Of a stretch of DNA of 64,000 nt, positions 33,730 to 45,072 are shown piece by piece (positions within the stretch are counted from its first letter, which is position 1; each line of letters begins with the position of its first letter). The translations under genes were made by a program, and so were the position numbers. Source of the DNA: Lamellibrachia satsuma (taxonomy: Eukaryota; Annelida; Polychaeta; Sabellida; Siboglinidae). The stretch covers positions 8,680,752 through 8,744,751 of the forward strand of contig BSQZ01000009.1 of the NCBI GenBank assembly GCA_033239005.1, written 5' to 3'. A model generated the notes under the pieces. The model was given only the letters and a program-made list of their open reading frames with translations. It was not told the DNA's origin and did not search any database.

Positions 33730-34720
33730 AATATATGTACGGTATTCAGAATAGGCATACGACACTATCTCCCAAGTCATGATAATCTATTCACTTGTCT
33801 TCTTTTTGTATTATGGAAGTTTGGTGTATGAATGAACAAAGTTTATTCAATAATCTATAAATGTAGCATTTAACGTATTCCATGCAGAACGCGAATTAAT
33901 ATCCTAAAGATTTACCATTAACTCACCTTGATAACTCTGCCGAAGACGTTGATGAGTTGCCGGAAAACGTTACACGATTTCGCCGTCATTAAATAATTCC
34001 TCTTTGTTTTCGCTGATTTGTTTTTCAATATCCACAGCAAATGTCAACCGACCTTCTTCCAAAGTCCACCCAGACCAATGCACAGCCGCATCAACACTGA
34101 ACATAACTGTCCAGCTAAAACGGGAAAACACATCCACACATCGATTTCATCGATTGAAGACCAGTAATATCCATTAACTACGATGCCTGTTTTATAAAAC
34201 CCTATATTACTTTACTCGATGTGCAGCGGAAGTCAACGCGAGACACATTTGTTGACAGACAGCAACGAAGCACTCCGCACTTAGTCCTAGTCTCATAAAT
34301 ATTTATTGTTTCTGACAGAAATAGAGAGTGTAATTTCAATCAACAACACAAGCCCAATATAGATATATGAAAAAAGGCCAAATGGATTGCGCTTGTTTGT
34401 TATGGGAATTAAGCCTTCCTTGTTTGGCACACTTTGGTGTAAAACACTTTCATTTGAAACAAAGAAATGTGGGCTCCACAGCCTAACGCCAGGCTTGTTG
34501 ACTGCGCATGATGCGAACCTCTGGTACGTCGGGTTCCGAGAAACCGCAATTCGACACATAAAGCAGACAGTAGCAGTATCCATATAAAAGAAGCAATTGC
34601 ATTACTACCGTAATCACAGTAATTGAATAAACAATATAAATGTTATGTACAGTACAGTACTAACATTAAACACATACCATTAACACTCCCTGGTCACAGT
34701 ATCAGAGTGCACTAATACAT
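33730..34720 (-). other. U and V modules upstream of copy F, with empty transposon site
   Basis: 33900-34120 is the reverse U block, with the donor-like GTGAGT (plus strand 'actcac') near 33921. The acidic frame is open further here than in other copies (DIEKQISENKEELF). 34200-34720 is the V flank. At 34575-34579 (AGTAT, the reverse of ATACT) lies the uninterrupted insertion site used by the hAT-like element at 1773 and 10773. Confidence 0.55.
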
Positions 34721-34931
34721 GCTTACAGACACTATATATCTAAGCTATAAAAGGTGGGGCCATTCAGCGTCATTTAACGCGGCTTCCTCCGAACTACGAA
34801 CTGTAGCGTTTCTATCGGTTTCCGCCTATTTACGTTCTCCAGCGTGTCTAGCGGCCGGGATGCTTTTCCCCGTTTTCTCCTTTTTGCCGCTTTTCTACAA
34901 ACTCGCCGTTTTTGAAAAACTCAGCTGTAGA

Positions 34932-34995
34932 ACATGTCGGAAGGCATTTACTCGACATTCGCTAGAGATAGAGGAAAGAAGGGAAAGAAGAGAAA

Positions 34996-35030
<35 letters not shown>
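34932..35030 (+). pseudogene. Scrap H of the TRPV-like gene plus short GA tract
   Basis: 34932-34963 matches about 32 bases of the channel gene just before the pore helix (ATGTCGCAAGGCATCTACTC region, with changes). It is followed by a GA-rich tract (34966-35030) and an R1 copy, the usual 3' order. The match is short, but the order of the neighbours supports it. Confidence 0.5.
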
Positions 35031-35031
<1 letters not shown>

Positions 35032-35084
35032 GTTTCAAGACGTACATTGAAACACTACGAGAAGAAATACGCTGTTTCAACTAT

Positions 35085-35530
35085 TTCATGTAGCCAAGCT
35101 GAAGACTAAACAATAGTTGTAGATATTGTATTAATACAGCGTTAGCTACGTGACTTCACCTGTAACATGCCGAACCGTCTAAACTTTAGAAGGAACCGAT
35201 TTATCTTATTTGGGGTACACTGCAATCAAAATATACTTGTTTGATACATAATGCTATCGACTATTCAAATACTACTTCACGTAACAGCATTGTGCCAGAA
35301 ATTATATCAGCTGCACAGATCATAGAAGTGTTCTTCCACAGAGTAAGACAGAGTAGTGGCAACACGATGTCCACCAAGAAAAGTTGTGAGTGGATCTCCT
35401 TGTGCCGCAAATATTCCAATAATCCGCCAACAAGACCTGAATAACTTTATTCTCCCTCACCATGTCAAATGCTCTACGCTGCAGTGAACATGCTTACTGC
35501 AGTCACCGGGTGACACGGACAGTGATAACT
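35085..35530 (+). repeat. R1 dispersed repeat, 5' side of copy F
   Basis: Plus-oriented R1 with several deletions. It pairs with the reverse R1 at 29965-30640 to bracket gene F, as 17765 and 22390 bracket gene E. Confidence 0.7.
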
Positions 35531-36470
35531 TAAGCAGTTTGTTGGACATCGTCATATTCAACATTTCACAAGTGATTAAGACTACTGAAAATAATACGAT
35601 CGTTCTATAATGTTATTACGCTTTGTAAAACGTACACGTTTCGGTGCCAGCCACGTAAAAGCAGGGAACATCACTGATGGTCCGATAATTTTGGCGCGTT
35701 GTGGGTTGCCCTGTTTTGATAGTGTAATTATCAATGATTGGGTCGATATTGTGGGCTACCCTCCTGCTCCCATTTCCTCTCGTTGAACTGGAAAGTCGTC
35801 ATCCTCGTCGTCTGAAGACAGCTCGGGAAGTTGGGGTTACCGTTGGACTGGTGGTTGTAACGTTCTTAGCAGTATTCCGTCCATCGATTGGTAATATCCT
35901 TCTCTTCTTTGAAGTTACAACTGGCAGCATAGTGTGACAGCATTGACGAATGTCTGAGGGTGACTTTATCGTTTTGTTCTGGTAGCTTGTCCTAAGGTAT
36001 AATCTCAAAACATCGAGTGTTTCACTTTTAGCGTATATACATATATTTTCCAAAACAAAATTTTTTATTTTCTGATGACACAACATATAATGAACTGTCA
36101 CAATCACGTTCTGCTACAATATGTAATCTGTGTATGTCTGCGTAGAATGCGATGGCTACAATATGGAGGGGCAGGGGACATTTTCAAAGGTAACCACAGG
36201 TCAATGTAATGCAAAGCTCCATGCAGGGATTTGGCCGTTGGTTTCATATAGCGTCATACACTGTTGTTTTGATATCGCCCCTAAGCATTGTTTTCTGTTA
36301 TTAACGTGAAAACTTTGACGGGATGTTTTTTAAGGAATATATCTGATGTGTTATTTTTAAACTTGAATTTGAAGATGTAATTATATAAGAAGAAATATCG
36401 TCAGTTTGGATCGGACAACACACTTCTTTGTGCTCTCCCTTCACATATATTTAATTATTTTAATAGTTGA
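35530..36470. repeat. Duplicon spacer without a gene
   Basis: 35540-35670 matches 22950-23110. 35675-36470 matches 24240-24950 in direct orientation, including 'gatggtccgataattttggcgcg' and 'gcagtattccgtccatcgattg'. The sequence between these blocks in the first copy (23110-24240) is missing, which removed most of the RTE-like relic. No gene. Confidence 0.65.
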
Positions 36471-36475
36471 TTAAA

Positions 36476-36850
36476 TAGGTGGTTTCGAATCCTCTTGCTG
36501 CATTTTCGAAGCTTGGGCAATTTCGTTCATTCCACGTATAGTTTTCGCGCAGTAATTGCGACGGGGCTGCGTGCTTCCCGTGTTATTTGGGGAGGCTTAG
36601 GACCATGCCTCCCTTTGGCTTAATTTATATATATATAATATGTGGCGCCACTTTATGGTGGCATGGAGCCCTAATGGTCCCCTTTGTCTTCCTTCCTTTG
36701 CGAGATCGTCGATACGACCTTGTTCCCATCGAGTTGGCGTTGAAATGAACAGGTCTGTCAGCGCGTGAAGCGTAAAGCTCCTTGAACAATTCCGATGAGT
36801 GGATACCGTGCTATATAGGACCGTACCTTTAAATATTAAGATCAGAAAAA
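36476..36850 (+). mobile_element. tRNA-related SINE-like repeat, copy 2
   Basis: Duplicon partner of 24965-25330. It has the B-box-like GGTTTCGAATCC, 'ctttggcttaatttatatat' and the tail 'gtggataccgtgctatatagg'. It carries no coding sequence. Confidence 0.5.
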
Positions 36851-37696
36851 TAAAATAAAACCAAACTTTAAATTCGTTAATATTATTACATCCGATTGTG
36901 TCTGATATTACTGAGTAAATTTCGTAGACTACAACGCATTTATACGACATATATTTGAACGTTGGCATTGCATTCGATGTACTGTACGTGTGTATCGCAA
37001 CGTAGGCGCCTACATCTGGCACGGAGATACTTCTGACCGCGACACCGGACTGTCCACAAATAAGTCACGAGGTGGTCTCCCCTGCGCACTGAACAAACTA
37101 ATCAACATATTCTACAGGCGTTTATAAATGATCCATTAACGTAATGGAGTTTTGTGGTATTCAGTGTTATGAGAACAAATGTATAAATAAGTGTGCGTAT
37201 TTCGCTACAGTTGGACCACTGTGTCCAGTAGAACACCGGGTTCAGAGTGGACGAAGGTGGATCGCCTCTGAACAAAGGTTGCCGTGGTAGAGGTCGTTCC
37301 AAGACAAGTGTGGCATGAAATTGTGAAGCCCATAACATGACAATCATCGACAATACTCGTCATTTCCCGCGGTTTCCGTCGAACAACATCTGTTGTAACG
37401 TTTCTTGCAGTGCCCACTGATCTGTGTACTGCAGTGTTTCTACTGGTTGGGTGGGTGTTCCGCGTTTCTACAAACTCGCCCATTTTATAAAAAAATTTCC
37501 CGCGTTTCTACTAAATCTCCATTTTCTCCATATCCCGCGTTTTTACAAACTCGTTCTCCATATCCCGCGTTTCTACAAACACGCCGTGTTCTCCATTTTC
37601 CGAGTTTCTACAAACTCACCGTTTGGGCTGAGTTGTGCCACCTGTTTGTCAAAACTGACGTGAATATACACTCAAACGATAACCTAATCGGGTGAA

Positions 37697-37699
<3 letters not shown>

Positions 37700-37775
<76 letters not shown>

Positions 37776-37777
37776 TA

Positions 37778-37857
<80 letters not shown>
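37700..37857. repeat. (AT)n microsatellite
   Basis: About 158 bp of nearly pure AT in the loop of the inverted repeat at 37310-38345. The alternating Ile-Tyr open frames across it are artefacts. Confidence 0.97.
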
Positions 37858-37860
<3 letters not shown>

Positions 37861-37966
37861 ATGGGAAGAATGGCTATACGTAATATATAACAAACATACA
37901 TTACAACATTACATGCGATGTTTGTCTAAGTGGGACTTTTTAAGCACATCTAATAATATGCATCAG

Positions 37967-38027
37967 ACGGGAATTGAACACCCGTCGCCTGCGAGGCGAA
38001 CATTCTACCGCTGAGTCATTCAATTTC
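37967..38027 (-). tRNA. tRNA-like sequence (Ala-type, CGC in the anticodon position), probably degenerate
   Basis: On the minus strand: 'gactcagcggtagaat' (A box and D arm), a seven-base loop CTCGCAG between TTCGC and GCGAC, then 'gtgttcaattcccgtctgatgca' (T arm and B box). U33 and A37 positions fit. The acceptor-stem halves do not pair, and it sits inside a repeat loop, so a pseudo-tRNA or SINE head is more likely than a working tRNA gene. Confidence 0.35.
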
Positions 38028-38329
38028 ACGCGATGACGTTATCGTTTGTGTGTATATTCGTGTCAGTCTTGACATACAGGCGGTGCAACCTAGCCTCGAG
38101 AGAACGGCGAATTTGTAGCAACGCGAGGAAATTGAAAATTCGACGAGTCTGTAGAAACGCGAGGAAAATGGAGAAAACGGCCAGTTTGTAGAAACGCGGG
38201 AAATGGAGAAAAAGTCGAGTTTGCAGTAACGACGCAGAAGCCACCCAGCCGCTAGAAAGGCTACAGTATGTAGTTCGGCGGAAACCGCAATGAATGCGCG
38301 TGGATTGCCGATGGTGTCATGTTATGGGC

Positions 38330-39260
38330 TTCATACAAAACATAGGCACATTCTTTCGTGTAGTGACGCTGAATTCGTGCAGTATTTCGTGCAATATTCT
38401 GGAATTACAAGATAGTAATGTCATTGCTTCTTTTAGGTGTTCTATGGATACTGCTACTGCTTTATGTGTCGAATTTCTTTGTTTTACAGCAAATTGTTTT
38501 ATATTAAAGTCTGCCAAACAAGGCTTACATTTAATTCTCATAAACAAACGTCATTCATTTGGCCTTTCAAATATCTATATTCGACTTGTTGATTGCATCA
38601 ATGAATATTTACACACAAACATGCTTGACATCATACGTCAACATGCATTTGACTATTAAATGTATTAATTTAGTTTAACGGTTGAGCGCAAAAGTGCGCT
38701 TTCTATTGCTATGTAAAAAAAAATGTTTATTACATTACAAAGTGCGGACATGTTTTATCGAGGTATGTCAACCAATATTCCTCGCGATGACCTCCGCTGC
38801 ACATCGAGTAATGAAATCCCGAGTTCATAAAATATTCATCGTAGTTAATGGAGATTACTGGTCTGATCACACGATGAAAGCGATGGGTGGACATGTTTTC
38901 CTGTTTTAGCTGGACAGTTATGTTCAGTGTTGATGCGGCTGTGCATTTGTATGGATGGCCTTTGGAAGAAAGTCGGTCGACATTTGCTGCGGATATTGAA
39001 ATGCAAATCAGCATGTAACATTTGTCCGGCAACTGATCAAAGTCTTCGGCAGAATAATCAAGGTGAGTTAATGGTAAATCTTTAGGATATTAATTCACGT
39101 TCTACACGGAATATGTTAAATGCTACATTTATAGTTTATTGAATTATAAAACTTCCATAATACAATAACAACACAACTGAATAGATTAGTATAACTTGGG
39201 AGATCCATTACAGACCGAAAATGTTAACGAGGACCGCCTAGTATAATACGCTTATTCTGA
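38330..39260 (+). other. V and U modules upstream of copy G, with empty transposon site
   Basis: 38448-38452 (ATACT in 'ggatactgctactgctttatgtg') is the uninterrupted target site of the hAT-like element. 38870-39100 is the U block with donor-like AAG|GTGAGT at 39062/39063. A deletion inside the block has altered the candidate exon here. Confidence 0.55.
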
Positions 39261-39367
39261 ATACGGTACACCAATTAACAAAGAACCTTAGTGTAAATAG
39301 CGGAAACCGACATGATATTTATGGATGATATAAGATGTCAACAAAGTGAGCAGGTGATATGATAAAG

Positions 39368-39632
<265 letters not shown>

Positions 39633-39896
39633 GCAAAAAAATATTCTCGTTTTCTCCTCATTTAGTTTCAGCTGCCTGGCAATTATACATCGATACACTT
39701 TAGAACTAAACATCCAGCCGCCCGGGTCGCATGTGTGAAAGCGACTGTGCAATTAATTGCGCCCGCATTTGTAACAATAAAGACATTCCGCGTTGAGCGG
39801 TCAGATTACACTAACCGTCTCACTGCTTAATTTCAGCTGCCTGAAAGTGTATCGTACATTGACTTCCTGCATCACCCAACAGAGGTCCACACAATA

Positions 39897-41702
39897 ATGT
39901 CCGTCTCACAAAAACCGGAAATGGCCAAGTCCAACAACCTGCTGCCCGTCGACGTCTACCAGGACTGGATATCAGCAATCGTCAGCGACAACGCCGACCA
40001 AGTAGACACCATCCTCACTGCTGCGGATGAAAGTCAACGCCACCTTCTGCTGAACGGCTCCTTCGACTACCAGGACGAGGAGTTTGTTCGTCACAACCCG
40101 TACCGGTTCGGCCGTCCGGTGAAGCCGTTGTTACTGTGCGCGCTCTCCGGGGCTCTCCGAGTGATGCATGTTCTGGTTGACCACGGCGTGCACGTGAAAT
40201 TCCAGGACGCTTGCGGTCACAACTTTGTGCACCAGTTGATCTATGTGGCGTTCTTCGACGAATCGTTCGAGGATTTCTTCGTCGAATCATACCGAGAGAT
40301 GATGCGACTAACGGATCTACAGACCAAGAGGGGATTGCTTTTTATGGAAAGCAACATCGGACTGAGGCCGCTGGAGGCCGCCTCGCAGCACGGCGTCCTG
40401 GGATTCGTGCAGGCGATCATGGAAACGGAAGGCGTGTACCTGAGCCGACAGATCGTGCGCGGTCTCAGCGTCTATCAGTGGTATGACGTCACCGAATACG
40501 AGAGCTTTGACGTCGACAACCGCCGCTGCGTGTCGCCGGTGCGCTTCCTGATGACTCTCGACGAGCGGAAGTTGAAACATTCTTACGTGAAACAAGTGTA
40601 CTTTGACAAGCCGTTCGGAACGTGGGTCTCGAAAAAAGTCTCAGTTAACCGGCCCGTGATACTCGTGTGGGCGCTGCTGCGATTGGCGCACATAACTGCG
40701 TACTACGTCTTCGACATGAGCATCGTCAGCCACACATCGGCGACCGAGAAGACCAGCAATGTGTCAAACATCGAGGACATGTCGACGACGCCTGAATACA
40801 GGCTGTGCGAGTTTGTGAGTCCGATCAACCTTTCGAAGACGCCCAGGCGAGTTCTTGCTAGTTACATCATCGTCCACAGTATGATGATCTTACTCTGGGA
40901 TATCGTCGTTGGCTGGAGAACACGCAGGTGCCCCTTATCGTCGCGAATGCGCAAGACGATCGACGGCAAGCGCAAGAAAGTCGTCGCCTCTTCGATCTTC
41001 TATGTCCGCTGTCAGCAAACGTTGGCGGTGTTGTTCGCCATCGACGCCACGATCAAGTTGACCGGTGAAGAGAGTGGCTGGATAGTGAGCGGAGTCCGTG
41101 TCGTGTGCATGGCGCTGTCGACGTGGTCTCTCTTGTACTTCGTCCAGTTGCTGCCGTCCATTGGCTACTTCGTCGTCGCAATTCAGCAAATGGTGCGAGA
41201 GATGTTCAACTTCGGCGTCGTCTATTCTATATTCTTCTTCGCCGCGTTCCACGCCTTCTTCGTCACGGTCAACACGAGCGAACGTCAGACTTGCAGCGGT
41301 GAGTTCTCCGACATGTCGCAAGGCATCTACTCGACATTCGCCATAATGCTAAACCTCGTGGATCCGGCCCAGCTGGGTCTACGTCACCCCGGCTGGATCT
41401 ACGTACTACACGTCTCCTATATTCTTATTGTGGCGATCTTGCTGATAAACTTCCTTATAGCCATTATGTCTAGCGCCATGTCCGAGGTGGCGCTACAGCG
41501 CCCGATTATCGAGCGCCTCCAGCGACTGTCTGTCGCAATAACCATCGAGTCTCGCATTGCCCACCTGGTGGCGCCCTACTATCGCGCCATGCAGCGGCGT
41601 CACTTCGTTTACGAAAGCGATCGCATCTACATAGTGCGGGTTACGCCCCCGCGCAAATACAACGACATTTTAAATAATTCTGCAATGTTGACCAAAATGT
41701 GA
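39897..41702 (+). CDS. TRPV-like ankyrin-repeat ion channel, copy G
   Basis: The 601-codon frame is intact. Domains by eye: N-terminus 1-70; ankyrin-type repeats at about 77-109 (PLLLCALSGALRVMHVLVDHG) and 154-183; linker; S1 253-276; S2 318-340; S3/S4 372-420; S4-S5 linker 420-437; S5 438-458; pore helix 474-488 with filter Asp489 (LVD, as in TRPV5/6 IID); S6 501-525 (INFLIAIMSSA); basic helix 535-555. Expected to be a membrane cation-channel subunit. The frame is open upstream to 'tttcag' at about 39838 (reading LPESVSYIDFLHHPTE), an acceptor-like site, which hints at an upstream exon. Compared with E and F, about 190 bp between that site and the ATG are missing. No GA tract or R1 follows directly. 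Confidence 0.75.
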   Translation: MSVSQKPEMAKSNNLLPVDVYQDWISAIVSDNADQVDTILTAADESQRHLLLNGSFDYQDEEFVRHNPYRFGRPVKPLLLCALSGALRVMHVLVDHGVHVKFQDACGHNFVHQLIYVAFFDESFEDFFVESYREMMRLTDLQTKRGLLFMESNIGLRPLEAASQHGVLGFVQAIMETEGVYLSRQIVRGLSVYQWYDVTEYESFDVDNRRCVSPVRFLMTLDERKLKHSYVKQVYFDKPFGTWVSKKVSVNRPVILVWALLRLAHITAYYVFDMSIVSHTSATEKTSNVSNIEDMSTTPEYRLCEFVSPINLSKTPRRVLASYIIVHSMMILLWDIVVGWRTRRCPLSSRMRKTIDGKRKKVVASSIFYVRCQQTLAVLFAIDATIKLTGEESGWIVSGVRVVCMALSTWSLLYFVQLLPSIGYFVVAIQQMVREMFNFGVVYSIFFFAAFHAFFVTVNTSERQTCSGEFSDMSQGIYSTFAIMLNLVDPAQLGLRHPGWIYVLHVSYILIVAILLINFLIAIMSSAMSEVALQRPIIERLQRLSVAITIESRIAHLVAPYYRAMQRRHFVYESDRIYIVRVTPPRKYNDILNNSAMLTKM

Positions 41703-41704
41703 AG

Positions 41705-41779
41705 AATATTGTCGCTTGGCTATGTCACGTAGAATATTGTTGCTTGGCTATGTCACGTAGAATGTTGTTGCTTGACGTA
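41705..41779. repeat. 28-bp tandem repeat directly after the copy G stop codon
   Basis: Units start at 41705, 41733 and 41761 ('aatattgtcgcttggctatgtc' with few changes), the last partial. It takes the place of the GA tract seen behind A, B, E and F, at a rearrangement point joined to S-type sequence. Confidence 0.85.
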
Positions 41780-41929
41780 TTTCACAGTGTCAAATCATGG
41801 ACATAATATATTATATTTAAATATATTACCAATAGCATATTTAAAAATATTCTTTGTTGAACAATACTTGAAATTGTTACGCGCCAAATTCAGAATTATT
41901 CTTACGTAATTGACTCTATAATAAAAATT

Positions 41930-42640
41930 GCCTATTAAAGAGTTTAACAAATCAAAGGTATTGTAATTTATGTACCAGAAATGAGAGTGGGGACGAATTT
42001 CATTATACTGTTTAAATATGACTTCTCGAATATTAATGTTATGCCTAGATATTTTAGTAATCACGTTAATCACGTAACAGTTTATTAATCACGTTAATAC
42101 TTATTATTCACGCTAATACTTATTATTCACGTTAATACTTATTATTCACGTTAATACGTTCTGCCCAGATATACCACGTTCGTCCTAAGTTACCACAATA
42201 CTGTATTAGAGATTATATCTTGTTGTTTTTGCGGTTGTTGTTATTATTATTGTCATTGTTGATCTATGGTGATTACCCTCGATATTACGTCACAGTACAG
42301 CGTATGATTACGTCACATATCGGTACGATTCCATCGTTAATAACTTCTTTATGTTATTTATTTATTTATTCGCCTTAAAAAATGTAACCTGTACTTACAT
42401 CATATCAAACACACGTTCGATGGTGGTCCTTAGAAAACAATCATAAACTAACATGGCGTTGATATAAATAAATCAGAATAGATCAGATCAGAATAGCATT
42501 GACTGAACATGCCTTGGTAAAAGTACCGAAAATACCACAATAGGTAAAATTGCATTGAATCTGATAGTTAAGATACTTGAATAAAACTGTTTGACTAGAT
42601 ATTTAAATTCCATGCCAGTATGCTCGTAAAATACAACTTA
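41930..42640 (-). repeat. S module, complete, reversed
   Basis: Reverse of 17165-17745 and 28880-29570. It includes a 21-22 bp tandem repeat 'cacgttaatacttattatt' (three units, about 42080-42160). Confidence 0.7.
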
Positions 42641-42699
42641 GTTTTAGTAACATATTTTACAAACACGCATGCACGTACGCATGCACTCACGCACGCACG

Positions 42700-43240
42700 C
42701 ACACAGTTATGTATATTGTATTAATTCTGTGTTGGCTACGTGACAGAATGGGACACATGATTTGGGGCCTTACCACTGAAAATTTTATGAACAAGGTTTA
42801 ATTTAAATTATGCAACACGTATGTCTATTGGTAACATGCCAACCCGTCTAAACTCATTTCATCCAATACGGGTTCTGACTGGAGCATGTTGTTATGGTAC
42901 ACTACAACAATATTCACTATAGCCTTGCCTATTGCGAAACGCTGACGCCATCTACCGACCACTCAAACACTACCTCAAGTAACAACATTGTGCGACACAA
43001 TACTATCAGACGTTCAAATTACAGAACCGTTTTTCCACAGAGGAACAATCACGTTCTCTGCCGGACACGAATAGTGAAAACACGATGTTGACCATTTCAA
43101 AGGAAATCGCACCAAGTGGGCCTCTTCTTGCTGCAAATATTCAAATAAGTCTGAATAACTTCATGTCATTTGTTCTTCTTCAACACAGCCGCATCTGATG
43201 CATTCCCGGGAAAGTTCGTCGAGCAGTGGGTTGATCCGTT
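42700..43240 (+). repeat. R1 dispersed repeat, 3' side of copy G
   Basis: Plus-oriented R1 following gene G and an S module. This order is the reverse of the E and F duplicons, showing that the G unit is inverted relative to them. Confidence 0.75.
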
Positions 43241-43318
43241 TTAGTAGACATTCAAGATGGTTTAGTCTCAAGTAATACGACATACTCCGACCACGTTAAC
43301 TTATTCAATACTTTATGT

Positions 43319-43741
43319 CACCTAGTGAACACGTACTGCATCCCACTACCTCGTCGACAGAACTTACTCAATACTTCATGTCACCTCGTGACCACGTACT
43401 GCATCCCACTACCTCGTCGACAGAACTTACTCAATACTTCTTGTCACCTCGTGAACACGTACTGCATCCCACTACCTCGTCGACAGAACTTATTCAATAC
43501 TTCTTGTCACCTCGTGAACACGTACTGCATCCCACTACCTCGTCGACAGAACTTACTCAATACTTCATGTCACCTCGTGACCACGTACTGCATCCCACTA
43601 CCTCGTCGACAGAACTTACTCAATACTTCTTGTCACCTCGTGACCACGTACTGCATCCCACTACCTCGTCGACAGAACTTATTCAATACTTCTTGTCACC
43701 TCGTGAACACGTACTGCATCCCACTACCTCGTCGACAGAAC
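43319..43741. repeat. 63-bp minisatellite, seven units
   Basis: Units start at 43319, 43382, 43445, 43508, 43571, 43634 and 43697 (last partial). They differ mainly at 'gaaca/gacca' and 'tcatgt/tcttgt'. Because 63 is a multiple of three, two forward frames remain open for about 155 codons (HVLHPTTSSTELTQYF repeats in one). No start context, signal or homologue is recognised, so it is annotated as repeat DNA. Confidence 0.95.
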
Positions 43742-44219
43742 CCATCAATATTGAAACAAGAACCAAGACAACTGCAATGTTTTAAGAAGTGACGATCAAT
43801 ACAATAACAACCACGTTTAACATTTGTGTTATTCAGCATTATTTGTTGGGCGTGGCTATCTGTGAGTTGATTTATTGGTCAAGTTACTTTATTTTGGAAG
43901 GATCTGTGTAGGCTAGAGTGGGGGAATTAGCGTACATTAAGCACAAAACGACATTACTCGCAAACTAAACATCTGTTCACAAAAACATTTCGTCCCTCCG
44001 AAACCTGTATACACTTCCCATTACATATGTGTCATGGAGCATTCCAGTAAAAGTAATAAAAAAGGTATGTATGTACTAAAAACAAAATATTTTTTGGTAG
44101 GCGTATTACCTCGCTTGGTAAGGCAATATAGGCCCAGTAGACGCCAATAGCCTACGGGTGGGCCTATTGCCACACACGAAATGAATGACATGCAAGAGAA
44201 TGTACTATTAGTCAATGTC

Positions 44220-44980
44220 ACACCACTACAGTCCTTCGTAAATAAACTGACAACTTGACAAATGTTCTGTCCAGGAGCCGCATCTTGTGACCATGTCGAT
44301 TCCATTAGATCTGGCGTACTCAACAGCTGCTAAGGTCTTGTGACTGTGGTGACCGTCCATCACGATTATGTAACGGTTTGTCGGTGAACTTCACGTGAAC
44401 TTCACGTGAAGCGGTTGAACCACGTCATAAACATCTCCGCATCCACCCAACCGCTGCTTACCCGAGATATTGTGGTGGCGTCACATTCATCAGCACTTCC
44501 ACCGTGCGCTTGCGTGGAAACAGAAACATCGGGAGCAATTCTTTGTAAATTGCGAAGAACCTGGCTACTTTCGACTTGTTGAAACCCACGGCCCTAGCGA
44601 TGAGGCCGCCGTATGCTTAGCTCGGGATGTCTGCGCATGAAGCCTAATAACCAGCCTTTCCCCGCCACTTTAGCAGTCTTGTTAAACGGGTTGGCGATTC
44701 CCAAAGCCTCAACCACGTCATAATTTATGACAGGCGTGATACATCGATTTTTCCATATAGTTTGCACGTGATCCATACATTTAGAAATCAGTTGTGACAC
44801 ATCGGGCGACTCGCTCAAAGTGATGGGGTAATACCCGGGGGGGGTACTCCCTATACTGAGGTATACATGTATGTGCCGCGCAAATGCCCCTGTAATTCTC
44901 TCTTTCATCGAAGAAGAAATTTCCCAATGAAAACGTCCCGCCCGGGCTTACCTTACATTTATAGATATTATATAAATTGT
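44220..44980 (-). pseudogene. Pogo/Tigger-like transposase relic
   Basis: On the minus strand, with frame breaks: NPFNKTAKVAGKGWLLGFMRRHPELS (44594-44700, the CENP-B-type DNA-binding helix with the usual 'kagkdWl.gFlkRhp.ls'), then VGFNKSKVARFF (about 44560-44590), SSGWVDAEMFMTWF (about 44415-44460) and PYIIVMDGHHSHKTLAAVEYAR (about 44300-44375), which holds the second catalytic Asp of a DDE transposase. A stop follows RRPHR and at least two frameshifts are needed. Inactive. Terminal repeats were not found. Confidence 0.75.
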
Positions 44981-45009
44981 TCAATAATTATCTCTTTATG
45001 ACCCTAAAT

Positions 45010-45014
45010 TTCTT

Positions 45015-45068
<54 letters not shown>
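45010..45068. repeat. (TC)n microsatellite
   Basis: About 58 bp of nearly pure TC. It follows an AT-rich end and precedes a stretch with C-rich near-palindromes ('ccccaccgctttggtatggc'). Confidence 0.95.

Positions 45069-45072
<4 letters not shown>

Larger units (their letters stand above)
37310..38345. repeat. Large imperfect inverted repeat around an (AT)n tract
   Basis: The left arm (37310-37690) and right arm (38035-38345) are reverse complements in order: 'aagcccataacatgacaatcat' with 'gtcatgttatgggcttcat', the 'cgcgtttctacaaactcgcc' repeat units, and 'actgacgtgaatatacactcaaacgataac' with its complement. The loop holds (AT)n and a tRNA-like sequence. The short repeat of about 35 bp in the arms also occurs at 26085-26150 and 34880-34910. 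Confidence 0.75.

Noticed and set aside
37967..38027. Functional tRNA-Ala gene
   Set aside because: The internal promoter boxes and anticodon loop look right, but the acceptor stem does not pair and the sequence lies in the loop of a repeat.
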